From Bryobacteraceae bacterium (GTDB lineage Bacteria > Acidobacteriota > Terriglobia > Bryobacterales > Bryobacteraceae): a stretch of 19,157 nucleotides of DNA. Below, piece after piece: positions 1-7,517 of the stretch. The stretch covers positions 1-19,157 of the forward strand of contig JASHQT010000338.1 of NCBI GenBank assembly GCA_030039005.1, written 5' to 3'. The notes beneath the pieces are model-generated. The model did no database searches. It was not told where the DNA came from and saw only the letters and a program-made list of their open reading frames with translations. A program made the position numbers and the translations under genes. Within the stretch, counting starts at the first letter, position 1, and each line of letters opens with the position of its first letter.

Positions 1-29
1 GTCTGCCCCACGACCTGCGGTGCCGGCTC

Positions 30-1610
30 TTATCTTCCCTTCAGCATCTCCCGCGCGCAATTGTAGCCTGGGGCGCCCATAACGCCGCCGCCGGGATGGG
101 CGCCGGCGCCGCAGAGGAACAAGCCCCGGATGGGAGTGCGGTAGCGCGCCCAGCCTGCCACCGGGCGCATTACGAACATCTGGTCGAGGCTCATTTCACC
201 GTGGAAGATATTGCCGCCCGTGATGCCGAAGCGGCGTTCCAGGTCGAGCGGCGTCAACACCTGGCAATGCTCCACAATAGAGCGGATGTTGGGGACATAT
301 TCCTCAAGCAGCGCCAGAATGCGTTGGCCGAACGGGTCGCGCAAGGCGTCCCAGGTGCCTTCGCGCAGGGTGTAGGGCGCATATTGCAGAAAGATCCCCA
401 TAATATGCCGGCCAGTGGGAGCCAACGAGGGGTCGTACATGGTGGGAATGGTCAGCTCCAGCAACGGGCGCTCGGACGGCCGTCCGTATTTGGCATCATC
501 CCAAGCCCGTTCCACGTACTCGATATTGGGGCAGATGTGCATGGTGGCGCGGTGATGGAGTCCAGGGGCGCCGGGATAGGCGCGGAATTCGGGCAACCCG
601 GAGAGTGCCAGGTTAAGCTTCGCGCTGGTCCCTTCGATGCGGAAGAGGCGGATAGCCGCCACAAAATCCGGCTCCAGCTCGCGCTCGTCCAGCAGGCGCA
701 AGAACGTCACCTTGGGATCGAGATTGGAGGCGATCATCCCCGCCTCGATTTCCTCGCCGCCGTCGAGCACCACGCCGTAGGCCCGACCGGAGCGCACCAG
801 CACGTGATCGACGGCAGCGTTGGTGCGCACGGTTGCAGCGTGGGCACGCGCCGAGGCCGCAATCGCCTCCGAAATTGCGCCCATGCCGCCGCGCACAAAG
901 CCCCAGAGACCGCGGTGGCCTGCGACGCCGCCCATGCAATGATGCAGCAGGATGTAAGCCGTCCCTGGAGAACGCGGTCCCCCATTCGCGCCAATGACCC
1001 CGTCAGTAGCCAGGGTGACTTTTACCTGCTCCGATTCAAACCATTCGTCCAGAAACTCAGCCGCGCTTTGGGTGAAGATCTTCACCAGCGCCACCAAATC
1101 CTTGGGACGAACACCCCGCAAACGGCCGGCAATTTTCAAATAATCAAGGAGATCGAGTATTCCGCGAGGAGGAAACTGGGGCGGAGTGGTGAGCAGCAGG
1201 AACTCGATCACTTCAGAAATACGTTCGAGCTGGTCTTCGTAGGCCGGATAAACTTCGGCGTCGCGCCGTGAAAACCTGGCAATTTCCGCGAGCGTCTTGC
1301 TCCGGTCTTGCCACATGAAAAAGTGCCGGCCATCGGGGAAGACCGAAAAGAAAGCGGGATCCTTGGCATCCACCTGGTAACCGTAGCGTGGCAGCTCCAA
1401 CTCGCTCACAATGCGCGGCTGCAGAAGACTCGAGAGGTAAGCGCCGGTCGAAACCCGGTACCCGGGCCAGAGATCTTCGGTGACGGAGCAGCCTCCCACC
1501 ATTTCGCGCCGCTCGAGCACCAAAACCTTTTTGCCGGCGCGCGCCAGGTAGGCGGCGGTGACCAGGCCGTTATGGCCTGCCCCGATGATGATGGCGTCAT
1601 ACTTGGGCAT
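30..1610 (-). CDS. PYROXD2-like FAD-dependent oxidoreductase
   Basis: A complete 526-residue flavoprotein of the phytoene-desaturase-like NAD(P)/FAD oxidoreductase superfamily. The N-terminus carries the dinucleotide-binding motif G10-x-G12-x-x-G15 followed by Glu33, which would contact the adenosine ribose of FAD. The C-terminus (about residues 496-518) has the second FAD-contacting segment with CGAGAHPGGG and GAPG, which resembles the PYROXD2 subgroup more than true carotenoid desaturases. No signal peptide or membrane segment is visible, so a cytosolic or peripheral enzyme is expected. The ATG lies 5 nt after the glgB stop codon, so it is probably co-transcribed with, and perhaps translationally coupled to, glgB. 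No carotenoid synthesis genes are nearby. The superfamily call is firm; the substrate cannot be deduced. Confidence 0.9.
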   Translation of the reverse strand: MPKYDAIIIGAGHNGLVTAAYLARAGKKVLVLERREMVGGCSVTEDLWPGYRVSTGAYLSSLLQPRIVSELELPRYGYQVDAKDPAFFSVFPDGRHFFMWQDRSKTLAEIARFSRRDAEVYPAYEDQLERISEVIEFLLLTTPPQFPPRGILDLLDYLKIAGRLRGVRPKDLVALVKIFTQSAAEFLDEWFESEQVKVTLATDGVIGANGGPRSPGTAYILLHHCMGGVAGHRGLWGFVRGGMGAISEAIAASARAHAATVRTNAAVDHVLVRSGRAYGVVLDGGEEIEAGMIASNLDPKVTFLRLLDERELEPDFVAAIRLFRIEGTSAKLNLALSGLPEFRAYPGAPGLHHRATMHICPNIEYVERAWDDAKYGRPSERPLLELTIPTMYDPSLAPTGRHIMGIFLQYAPYTLREGTWDALRDPFGQRILALLEEYVPNIRSIVEHCQVLTPLDLERRFGITGGNIFHGEMSLDQMFVMRPVAGWARYRTPIRGLFLCGAGAHPGGGVMGAPGYNCAREMLKGR

Positions 1611-1615
1611 AGCGG

Positions 1616-3787
1616 TCAGCGCTTGCGAAACAAAATTACGGCGAGCGGCGGCAGCGTGACAGCAATGCTGTGGCGGCGATTGTGCTTGGGGATGGGCCGC
1701 GAGGAGACCCCCGAGGGATTGCCGAGATTCGACCCGCCGAACTGCTCGGAGTCCGTGTTCAGAATCTCCTCATACAATCCCTCTTCAGGCACCCCGAACT
1801 CATATCCCTGGCGTGGTACGGGTGTGAAGTTACAGCAAAACAGCAGAAAATCCGCGGGGTTCTCCGCGCGGCGCAGGAAGGCAATGACCGAAGTTTCGGA
1901 ATCGTGGAAATCGATCCATTCGAAGCCGGCAGAATGAAAATCCACCTGGTGGAGCGCGGGATTGGCGCGGTACAGCCGGTTCAATTCACGTACCAGGTTC
2001 TGCAGTTTCCGGTGGAAATCGAACTCCAGCAGTTCCCATCGGACGCCAACGTTATAGTTCCATTCTTCCCGCTGTCCGATCTCCTGGCCCATGAAGAGCA
2101 GCTTTTTGCCCGGATGGCCCCACATGTAAGCCAGGAACGCACGGACATTGGCGAACTGCCGCCATTCATCGCCGGGCATTTTGCTCAGCAGCGAGCCTTT
2201 CCCGTGGACCACTTCGTCATGCGAAATGGGAAGCACGAAATTTTCGTGGAAGGCATAAAGCAGCCCGAAGGTGATGTGGTTGTGAACGTATTTGCGATAC
2301 ACCGGATCCTTGCCGAAGTAATCCAGCATGTCGTGCATCCAGCCCATGTTCCACTTCATCGTGAACCCCAGGCCGTTTAAATAGGTTGGCCGCGAGACTC
2401 CGGTGAACGCGGTCGATTCCTCGGCCGCCGTCATCGCGCCCGGTACCTGGTGCGCCAGCTCGTTAAAGCGCCGCAGAAAATCGACCGCCTCCAGATTCTC
2501 ATTCCCGCCGTACATGTTCGGAATCCATTCGCCCGCCTTGCGCGAATAATCCAGGTACAACATGGATGCCACAGCATCCACGCGTAGGCCGTCAATGTGA
2601 TACACCTTCAGCCAAAACAGCGCGTTCGAAATCAGGAACGTGCGCACTTCATTGCGGCCGTAATTGAAAATCAGCGTGCCCCATTCTTTGTGCTCGCCCT
2701 TGCGCGGATCGGCATGCTCATAGAGCGCGGTCCCGTCGAAATGCGCCAGTCCATGTGCATCTTTGGGAAAATGCCCCGGCACCCAGTCCACAATCACGCC
2801 CAGCCCTGCTTGGTGGCAGCGGTCGATGAAATACATGAAGTCCTGCGGCGTGCCGAAACGCGACGTCGGCGCGTAATACCCGATCACCTGGTAGCCCCAC
2901 GACCCCGAATACGGATGCTCCTGCACCGGCAGCAGCTCCAGGTGCGTGTACCCGCGCTCCACTGCATACTGCACCAGCTTCTCCGCCAGTTCCCGATAAC
3001 TCAAGTACGAATTGTGCGGCCCCCTCAGCCAGGAGCCGAGGTGGACTTCATAGATCGAGATCGGTTCTTTCAAATTGTCCTTGCGTGCCCGCGCCTCCAT
3101 CCACGCCTGATCGTTCCATTCGTACCCGAGATCGCACACGATGGCCGCCGATTTCGGCGGCAGCTCCATCGCGAACCCGTAAGGATCGGCCTTCTGCTGC
3201 CGGTACCCGCGCGACGCCGCCCGCACCGAATATTTGTAGTTCGTCCCAGCGCCCACCCCGGGGAGAAAAATCTCCCACACTCCGCCGGAGCGCAGCCGCA
3301 TGGGATGCCGCCGGTCGTCCCAATCGTTAAAATCGCCGATCACGCTCACTACCTCCGCGTTCGGCGCCCACACCGCGAACCGCACGCCCGTCACGCCCTG
3401 GCACTCCACCACGTGCGCGCCCATGGTGCGATAGCTCTCGTACTGCGTGCCTTCGCCGTGAATGTGCAGGTCGAAATCGGAGATCAGCCGCGGAAACCGG
3501 TACGGGTCCTCGATGGTCCGTGTCGATCCATCCCACAAAGTGAGGTGCAGCTTGTAATCGCCCGGATCCATCGCCAGGCGCACGACGAAGAATCCCTCCG
3601 AGCGCGTCTTCTGCATCGGATGCGCCAGGCCGCCCACGATCGCCGCTACGTCCATGGCTTGCGGCAGGAACGCGCGAATCTCCCAGCCATCGCCCTGGGA
3701 ATCCGCAACGGTTTGATGCGGTCCCAGCACCGAAAATGCGTCGCCGTGCGTGCCGTTGAGGATGGCTTCCAGCTCTTGCGGAGTCAT
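1616..3787 (-). CDS. glgB: 1,4-alpha-glucan branching enzyme GlgB
   Basis: Creates alpha-1,6 branches in glycogen by cutting an alpha-1,4 chain and transferring it (GH13 family, cytosolic). The 723-residue length matches E. coli GlgB (about 728). The order is an N-terminal beta-sandwich (about 1-100), a CBM48 domain with the GDFNDW signature (about 115-215), the GH13 barrel (about 240-600) and a C-terminal beta domain. The catalytic residues are visible: nucleophile Asp404 in GLRVDAV, acid/base Glu456 in AEEST, and Asp524 in SHDEVVHG. The start at 3787 gives the usual N-terminus ([21 protein letters not shown]), although no clear Shine-Dalgarno precedes it. A CATAAT-like -10 lies about 10 nt upstream, weakly suggesting a leaderless or short-leader transcript. 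The gene is divergent from the deaminase gene at 3863. No other glg gene is in the window. Confidence 0.97.
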   Translation of the reverse strand: MTPQELEAILNGTHGDAFSVLGPHQTVADSQGDGWEIRAFLPQAMDVAAIVGGLAHPMQKTRSEGFFVVRLAMDPGDYKLHLTLWDGSTRTIEDPYRFPRLISDFDLHIHGEGTQYESYRTMGAHVVECQGVTGVRFAVWAPNAEVVSVIGDFNDWDDRRHPMRLRSGGVWEIFLPGVGAGTNYKYSVRAASRGYRQQKADPYGFAMELPPKSAAIVCDLGYEWNDQAWMEARARKDNLKEPISIYEVHLGSWLRGPHNSYLSYRELAEKLVQYAVERGYTHLELLPVQEHPYSGSWGYQVIGYYAPTSRFGTPQDFMYFIDRCHQAGLGVIVDWVPGHFPKDAHGLAHFDGTALYEHADPRKGEHKEWGTLIFNYGRNEVRTFLISNALFWLKVYHIDGLRVDAVASMLYLDYSRKAGEWIPNMYGGNENLEAVDFLRRFNELAHQVPGAMTAAEESTAFTGVSRPTYLNGLGFTMKWNMGWMHDMLDYFGKDPVYRKYVHNHITFGLLYAFHENFVLPISHDEVVHGKGSLLSKMPGDEWRQFANVRAFLAYMWGHPGKKLLFMGQEIGQREEWNYNVGVRWELLEFDFHRKLQNLVRELNRLYRANPALHQVDFHSAGFEWIDFHDSETSVIAFLRRAENPADFLLFCCNFTPVPRQGYEFGVPEEGLYEEILNTDSEQFGGSNLGNPSGVSSRPIPKHNRRHSIAVTLPPLAVILFRKR

Positions 3788-3862
3788 GCAAAGTTATTAT
3801 GGCAGAGGGTTCTCACTTGACACGGGCTATGGAACGCGCAGCGCTGCTCGCACCAAGAGAAG

Positions 3863-4753
3863 ATGACTAAGGCCGAGCTGCACGTGCACCTGGAAGGCTC
3901 CATCGGACCGGAAACGCTTCTGGCCATCGATCCCTCCCTCACGCGCGAAGAGATCGAAGCGAACTTGAGCTGCCACTCCTTTCCGCAATTTCTGCAGGGT
4001 TACATCTGGGTGAATAAGAAGCTCGAAAGACCCGAACACTACGCCCTTGCCACCCGCCACTTACTGGACTCCCTGGCGGCCCAAGATGTGACTTACGCCG
4101 AAATTACGTTGTCCGCCGGCGTCGTGTTGTGGAAACAACAGGATCTTGCCGCCGTTTACGACGCGGTCTGGCGCGAATCGCAGCGCTCCCGCGTCCGCAC
4201 CTTCTGGATTCTCGACGCGATCCGCCAGTTCGGCCCCGAAAAAGGCATGGAAGTAGCCCGCTTCGCGGTCTCACGGCGCGATGACGGCGTCATCGCCTAC
4301 GGCATCGGCGGCGACGAGGTCCGCGGCCCGGCCCACTGGTTCAGCGACGTCTTCGCTTTCGCCCGCGACTCGGGGCTCCATCGGGTGGCGCACGCCGGCG
4401 AAACCGCCGGCCCGGAATCCGTCTGGGGCGCGCTCGCCATCGGCGCCGAACGCATCGGCCACGGCATCGCCGCCGCCCAGGACCCGCGCCTGATGGCCCA
4501 GCTTCGCGACAACAACATCCCACTCGAAGTCTGTATTTCGAGCAACGTCTGCACCGGCGCCGTCGAATCGCTCGAGGCGCACCCCGTCCGCGCCCTCTAC
4601 GACGCGGGCGTCCCCATCACCATCCACACCGACGATCCGGCCTTCTTCCGCACCACGCTCACGCGCGAGTACCAGCTCGCTCGGGATTTCTTTGGATTAC
4701 CCGCTGATGAATTGGCGGCCAATAGCTTTCGTTACGCGTTCGCGGTCGATTGA
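3863..4753 (+). CDS. adenosine deaminase-family amidohydrolase (Add or aminodeoxyfutalosine deaminase)
   Basis: A 296-residue metal-dependent purine deaminase of the adenosine deaminase family. The metal and catalytic signature is complete: His7 and His9 in HVHLEGS, HAGE (His177, Glu180), GHG (His200), SSNVCTGA, and HTDDP (His255, Asp257, Asp258). The ATG at 3863 places HxHLEGS at residue 7, as in the family, with AGAG just upstream. The protein is shorter than classical adenosine deaminases (about 330-350 residues). The segment FLQGYIWVNKKLERPEHYALA resembles, from memory, relatives annotated as 6-amino-6-deoxyfutalosine deaminase of the futalosine route to menaquinone. I cannot separate that role from adenosine deamination by sequence alone, and no mqn gene is nearby. 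It converges on the small gene ending at 4784. Confidence 0.88.
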   Translation: MTKAELHVHLEGSIGPETLLAIDPSLTREEIEANLSCHSFPQFLQGYIWVNKKLERPEHYALATRHLLDSLAAQDVTYAEITLSAGVVLWKQQDLAAVYDAVWRESQRSRVRTFWILDAIRQFGPEKGMEVARFAVSRRDDGVIAYGIGGDEVRGPAHWFSDVFAFARDSGLHRVAHAGETAGPESVWGALAIGAERIGHGIAAAQDPRLMAQLRDNNIPLEVCISSNVCTGAVESLEAHPVRALYDAGVPITIHTDDPAFFRTTLTREYQLARDFFGLPADELAANSFRYAFAVD

Positions 4754-4783
4754 GCTGGCGCTCGCGCGGGGCGGTGCTTACGG

Positions 4784-5128
4784 CTACTCGCGATTCAGGG
4801 CCGCGACGGTTAGTCCCGGATGCTTCAGCAGCTTCTTCACGGCGCGACCCTTGCCGCGCACAGCCACGCTGCCCAGGTTGGGGAAATAATTGGCTTCGAT
4901 CTTGTCGCCGTCCGAGGCGTCTTGGATGTCGCGCTTCAGTTGGCTGGTCTGCTCGGCCGCCGACGCGGCCTTGGGCCTCTGGAACATCAACACGGCTTCC
5001 ACCGTGCCGTTATCCCCGGCCTGTCGAAGGGCTTTCGACAGTTCAGGATCGATTTGGACCTTGGTCTTACTACTCGCCGGCGTCTTAGTGCCTGCGGGCT
5101 TGCCTTTTGCCGGCTGATTTCTTTCCAC
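4784..5128 (-). CDS. small protein resembling a detached subtilisin prodomain (inhibitor I9-like)
   Basis: A 114-residue protein starting at a GTG that overlaps the 3' end of the S8 protease gene by 44 nt in a different frame, so translation is probably coupled. Residues 1-40 are a polar, Lys/Pro/Ala-rich lead. Residues 43-112 look like a copy of the prodomain of the neighbouring protease: VLMF (46-49) matches VLVF (7-10 of the protease), FPNLG (82-86) matches FPRLG (62-66), and KKLLKHP (98-104) matches KELKKHP (78-84). The spacing from FPxLG to KHP is 20 residues in both. Free-standing I9 prodomain-like proteins are known elsewhere as subtilisin inhibitors or folding chaperones, so such a role is inferred here. 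No signal peptide is visible. No other acceptable in-frame start was found, and the GTG lacks a good ribosome site of its own. Confidence 0.72.
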   Translation of the reverse strand: MERNQPAKGKPAGTKTPASSKTKVQIDPELSKALRQAGDNGTVEAVLMFQRPKAASAAEQTSQLKRDIQDASDGDKIEANYFPNLGSVAVRGKGRAVKKLLKHPGLTVAALNRE

Positions 5129-6365
5129 GCTTTGATTTTACCGCGACCCCCGTCGCCGCGGCGGGCGCATTCACGCCGGTCAACAATCTCAACGCCTCCA
5201 GCGGCTGCACCGCGCCGTGGCCGTGCCGCAGGTCCGGCTCGCCTTTTATCGGCGTGCAGGAATTTAGCAGCGCGTCGCGTAATGCATCCACGGTGGCGGC
5301 CGGCTTGGCTTCGAGCAGCAGCGCGATTATGCCGGCTACATGTGGCGTCGCCATCGAGGTGCCGTCCATCGCCAGCCATCCCCCACCCGGCTTGGCCGAG
5401 ATCACGTTCACGCCGGGCGCCACACAGTCCGGCTTGTCCGGATCGTCCTTTCGCTTGAAATACTCACTACTGCTAAAGGTCGCCGTGTGACCGTCCTCGC
5501 CCATGGCCCCGACCGCAAGCACCGCTGGATAATTCCCCGGCGACCGGCTGGTATTGGCGCCCTCGTTGCCAATCGCAATCACCGGCAGCACCTCGCGCTC
5601 GATGAGAACGTCAATCACCGAGGTGAGGGCCGGAACATAACCTTGGAACCCCAGCGATAGGCTGACCACGCGAACGTTCATCCCCAGAAGCCACTCCAGG
5701 CCGCCCAACACGCGCGCGAGCACTTTGCCGCCCTCGATCACCAACCCCGAGCAAAGTTTAGCCCCAGGGGCCACGCCCACCGAACGTCCTCCCACGGCCA
5801 CCCCGCAAATGGTGGCCGCCGTATGCGTACCGTGCATCTGAGTATCGCGGACCTTCGGTTTCGAGACCCGGCGTCCCAGCTCGTCCCACTCGGCGAAGTC
5901 GGCCATGCGGCTCTTGAGCGCCGGGTGACTCGCATCCACTCCCGTATCCAGATGACCCACCAGCACGCCTTTACCGGTTAGCCCTTGCTTCCACATCTCT
6001 TCGATCCCCAGCGACCGCAATCCCCACGTGCAGGGATCCGTGAGATTCGCCGCCGCCACTCGTACCGGCCGCACGCCCACCGGATTCAGCGCGGGCGTCA
6101 CGTGGCTCACCGCCGGATGTTTCTTCAATTCCTTCATGGCGGATGCGTCCGCATAGCCCAGCGTGATTCCCAGACGAGGGAAAGTGAGCGGAGCATTATC
6201 CCGCTCCGCTCGGCGGATGTAGCTGGCAGCCACGCCTTGTTGCCTGGCTGTCTTCAAATCCTTGAAGATATCGGCGGCTTTGGGAAAAGTCGCGGCCACC
6301 GATGCGGCGGCGCCGGCCCCGGTCTCCCGCTTATGAAAGACTAATACCGATGTGATTTCCTGCAT
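5085..6365 (-). CDS. subtilisin-family serine protease (peptidase S8)
   Basis: A 426-residue subtilase with the full catalytic set: Asp140 in GHLDTGVD, His181 in MHGTHTAA, oxyanion Asn267 in AIGNEGAN and nucleophile Ser337 in DGTSMATPH. Residues 1 to about 100 form an I9-type prodomain (VLVF, FPRLG, KKHPAVSHVTPALN) that would be cleaved on maturation. The C-terminus is a basic Lys/Arg-rich tail. There is no recognisable signal peptide, so either the protease acts in the cytosol or export is non-classical. GGAG lies 11 nt before the ATG. It sits 53 nt after a small membrane-protein gene and overlaps the gene for a prodomain-like protein, suggesting a three-gene operon. Subtilase identity is certain; the substrate is unknown. 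Confidence 0.95.
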   Translation of the reverse strand: MQEITSVLVFHKRETGAGAAASVAATFPKAADIFKDLKTARQQGVAASYIRRAERDNAPLTFPRLGITLGYADASAMKELKKHPAVSHVTPALNPVGVRPVRVAAANLTDPCTWGLRSLGIEEMWKQGLTGKGVLVGHLDTGVDASHPALKSRMADFAEWDELGRRVSKPKVRDTQMHGTHTAATICGVAVGGRSVGVAPGAKLCSGLVIEGGKVLARVLGGLEWLLGMNVRVVSLSLGFQGYVPALTSVIDVLIEREVLPVIAIGNEGANTSRSPGNYPAVLAVGAMGEDGHTATFSSSEYFKRKDDPDKPDCVAPGVNVISAKPGGGWLAMDGTSMATPHVAGIIALLLEAKPAATVDALRDALLNSCTPIKGEPDLRHGHGAVQPLEALRLLTGVNAPAAATGVAVKSKRGKKSAGKRQARRH

Positions 6366-6418
6366 TGCACTACCAACTCCTTCGCGAATCGTTCGTTCCC
6401 GCGGATTTGCGGGGGCAA

Positions 6419-6874
6419 TTACTTCTGGTTCATCTTGTCTAAAGCCGCCTTGGTGGGCATTCCCGGCGGCATAAGAGCGTGCGCAGCCACCGCCGCCGCG
6501 GCCCCGCCAGCGTTCGAGGGATCCTTCGCCGCCGCCGAATTCTTCTTGTCCTCCTTACTGTATTTCATGAATTTCAGGATCGAGTTCAAGCCCTCGGTTC
6601 CGGCGCTCAGCACCAGCGCGGTGACGCACTGGTCGATGACGTCGGGAAACATGGCGGGCGGCTCGCCGGACGCCGTCAACAGCGGATTCAGCACGCGCAA
6701 CGCGCGAACGCTGAACGCCAGAATTAGGCCCGCCGCTAGCGAAATCCCGCTGCTAACCAGTTTCTTGTTGTCCCCGGAAATCTTGTCGAGAAGGGGAGAG
6801 AGCAGCTCGAGAAGCTGCTGAATTGCGAAGCCGGCGGCAAAGACCGGACCCAACGCGGTGATTAATTTGTCCAC
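6419..6874 (-). CDS. small hypothetical membrane protein, three hydrophobic segments
   Basis: About 151 residues; I do not recognise a named family. Three hydrophobic or amphipathic stretches are visible: ALGPVFAAGFAIQQLLELL, SGISLAAGLILAFSVRALRV, and a weaker one around DQCVTALVLSAGTEGLNSIL. A charged KYSKEDKK and an Ala/Gly/Pro-rich, probably flexible, C-terminal tail follow. The size and topology resemble holins or other small pore-like proteins, but that is only a resemblance. Two GTG starts are possible (6886 and 6874). A perfect AGGAGG lies between them, 3 nt before the 6874 GTG, while nothing like a ribosome site precedes 6886, so 6874 is preferred despite the short spacing. It is the first gene of the set leading into the S8 protease. 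A possible promoter lies at 6959-6989. Confidence 0.65.
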   Translation of the reverse strand: MDKLITALGPVFAAGFAIQQLLELLSPLLDKISGDNKKLVSSGISLAAGLILAFSVRALRVLNPLLTASGEPPAMFPDVIDQCVTALVLSAGTEGLNSILKFMKYSKEDKKNSAAAKDPSNAGGAAAAVAAHALMPPGMPTKAALDKMNQK

Positions 6875-6958
6875 AGTCCTCCTCACACGGGCGCCTACAC
6901 GCCAGAATAAAACCCGTCCCTACGCGGTAATTGGCACCCTTTGTTTTGCGACAGGAGC

Positions 6959-6989
6959 AGTATACACCCACAAACCGGAGGATTTGCAA
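6959..6989 (-). promoter_or_regulatory. possible sigma70-type promoter for the membrane protein/protease set
   Basis: On the minus strand a TATACT hexamer (6959-6964, five of six matches to TATAAT) is preceded by TTGCAA (6984-6989). The 19-nt spacer is longer than ideal. Transcription would start near 6952, giving a leader of roughly 65-75 nt before the membrane-protein gene. It overlaps no intact gene. The assignment rests on consensus similarity only. Confidence 0.3.
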
Positions 6990-6995
6990 ATTTAT

Positions 6996-7517
6996 TCAGG
7001 CGTTGTAGCGCCGTCTACCGAGGTTTTTCAGCCTCGCGCGAGCCCTGCCGTAATCGCATACGCCGGCCAGCGCACATCTCCGGCAGATCGGCGCGCTGGT
7101 TTTGCAACGCTCCCTCCCGTGCTGGCGCAACAATTGGTGCGATCAGCGGCCCGCGCAGGACGCGCAGCCCGTTCGATTCCAAACCCAGCACCACATGCGC
7201 CTTCGAGAAAAGCAGAATCTTCGTCGCCCCCGGTTCCCCGATATTTGGAACCCGTTGGAGCGCCTTCTTTGCTTCCTTCAACGGCCGCTTCACCGCTTCG
7301 GTGAGTGTGCCTCCGAACTCCCGAATCGCAATCCGTGCGATCTCGCGCCAGCGTTCCACGCGAACCTCCGCACGCATGCCACCCAGTTTCGCGATTTCCA
7401 GCAGCGTAGCGTGGCTGGCCGCGAGGATCCGCCGCGGCTCCAGCCCCGCTCGGTCACGCAGCAGGTCGAAACCGGTTGGCGCCGTGACCGCGTCGACGGC
7501 GCCCGCATGGCGGCGGC
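6996..7517 (-). pseudogene. remnant of an endonuclease III-like (HhH-GPD) DNA repair gene
   Basis: Two neighbouring frames each hold half of one protein family. Frame A (7517 down to about 7150) encodes an alpha-helical stretch with ILAASHATLLEIAKLGGM, then the helix-hairpin-helix VPNIGEPGATKILLF and LESNGLRVL, as in endonuclease III-like proteins. Frame B (7142 down to the TGA at 6996) encodes HQLLRQHGRE and then a perfect C-x6-C-x2-C-x5-C motif (7056-7106), the [4Fe-4S] loop pattern of endonuclease III and MutY. Only about 17 codons separate LRVL from the first Cys where relatives have, from memory, about 45-50, so an internal deletion with frame change is inferred. The 5' end is also missing: no start codon lies in frame A between the htrA stop and the conserved region, and the first in-frame ATG is at 7377. 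An automated call of about 121 residues (7015-7377) would miss the cysteines. Confidence 0.75.

Noticed and set aside
96..1271. A 391-codon plus-strand open frame opposite the flavoenzyme gene
   Set aside because: It is antisense to a clear FAD protein, has no recognisable motif, and long antisense frames are expected at this GC content.
30..1610. Carotenoid desaturase role for the flavoenzyme
   Set aside because: The C-terminal motif is PYROXD2-like and there are no carotenoid genes in the window, so superfamily membership alone does not support it.
2597..3820. A 407-codon plus-strand open frame opposite glgB
   Set aside because: It is a shadow of glgB in the complementary frame, with His/Arg/Pro-rich low-information protein.
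3817..3822. Perfect TTGACA upstream of the deaminase gene
   Set aside because: No -10-like hexamer lies 15-19 nt downstream, so a promoter is not supported by sequence.
5085..5128. Possible programmed frameshift fusing the protease to the prodomain-like protein
   Set aside because: The required shift would be +1, no typical +1 site or stimulatory structure is evident, and a GTG start explains the second gene more simply.
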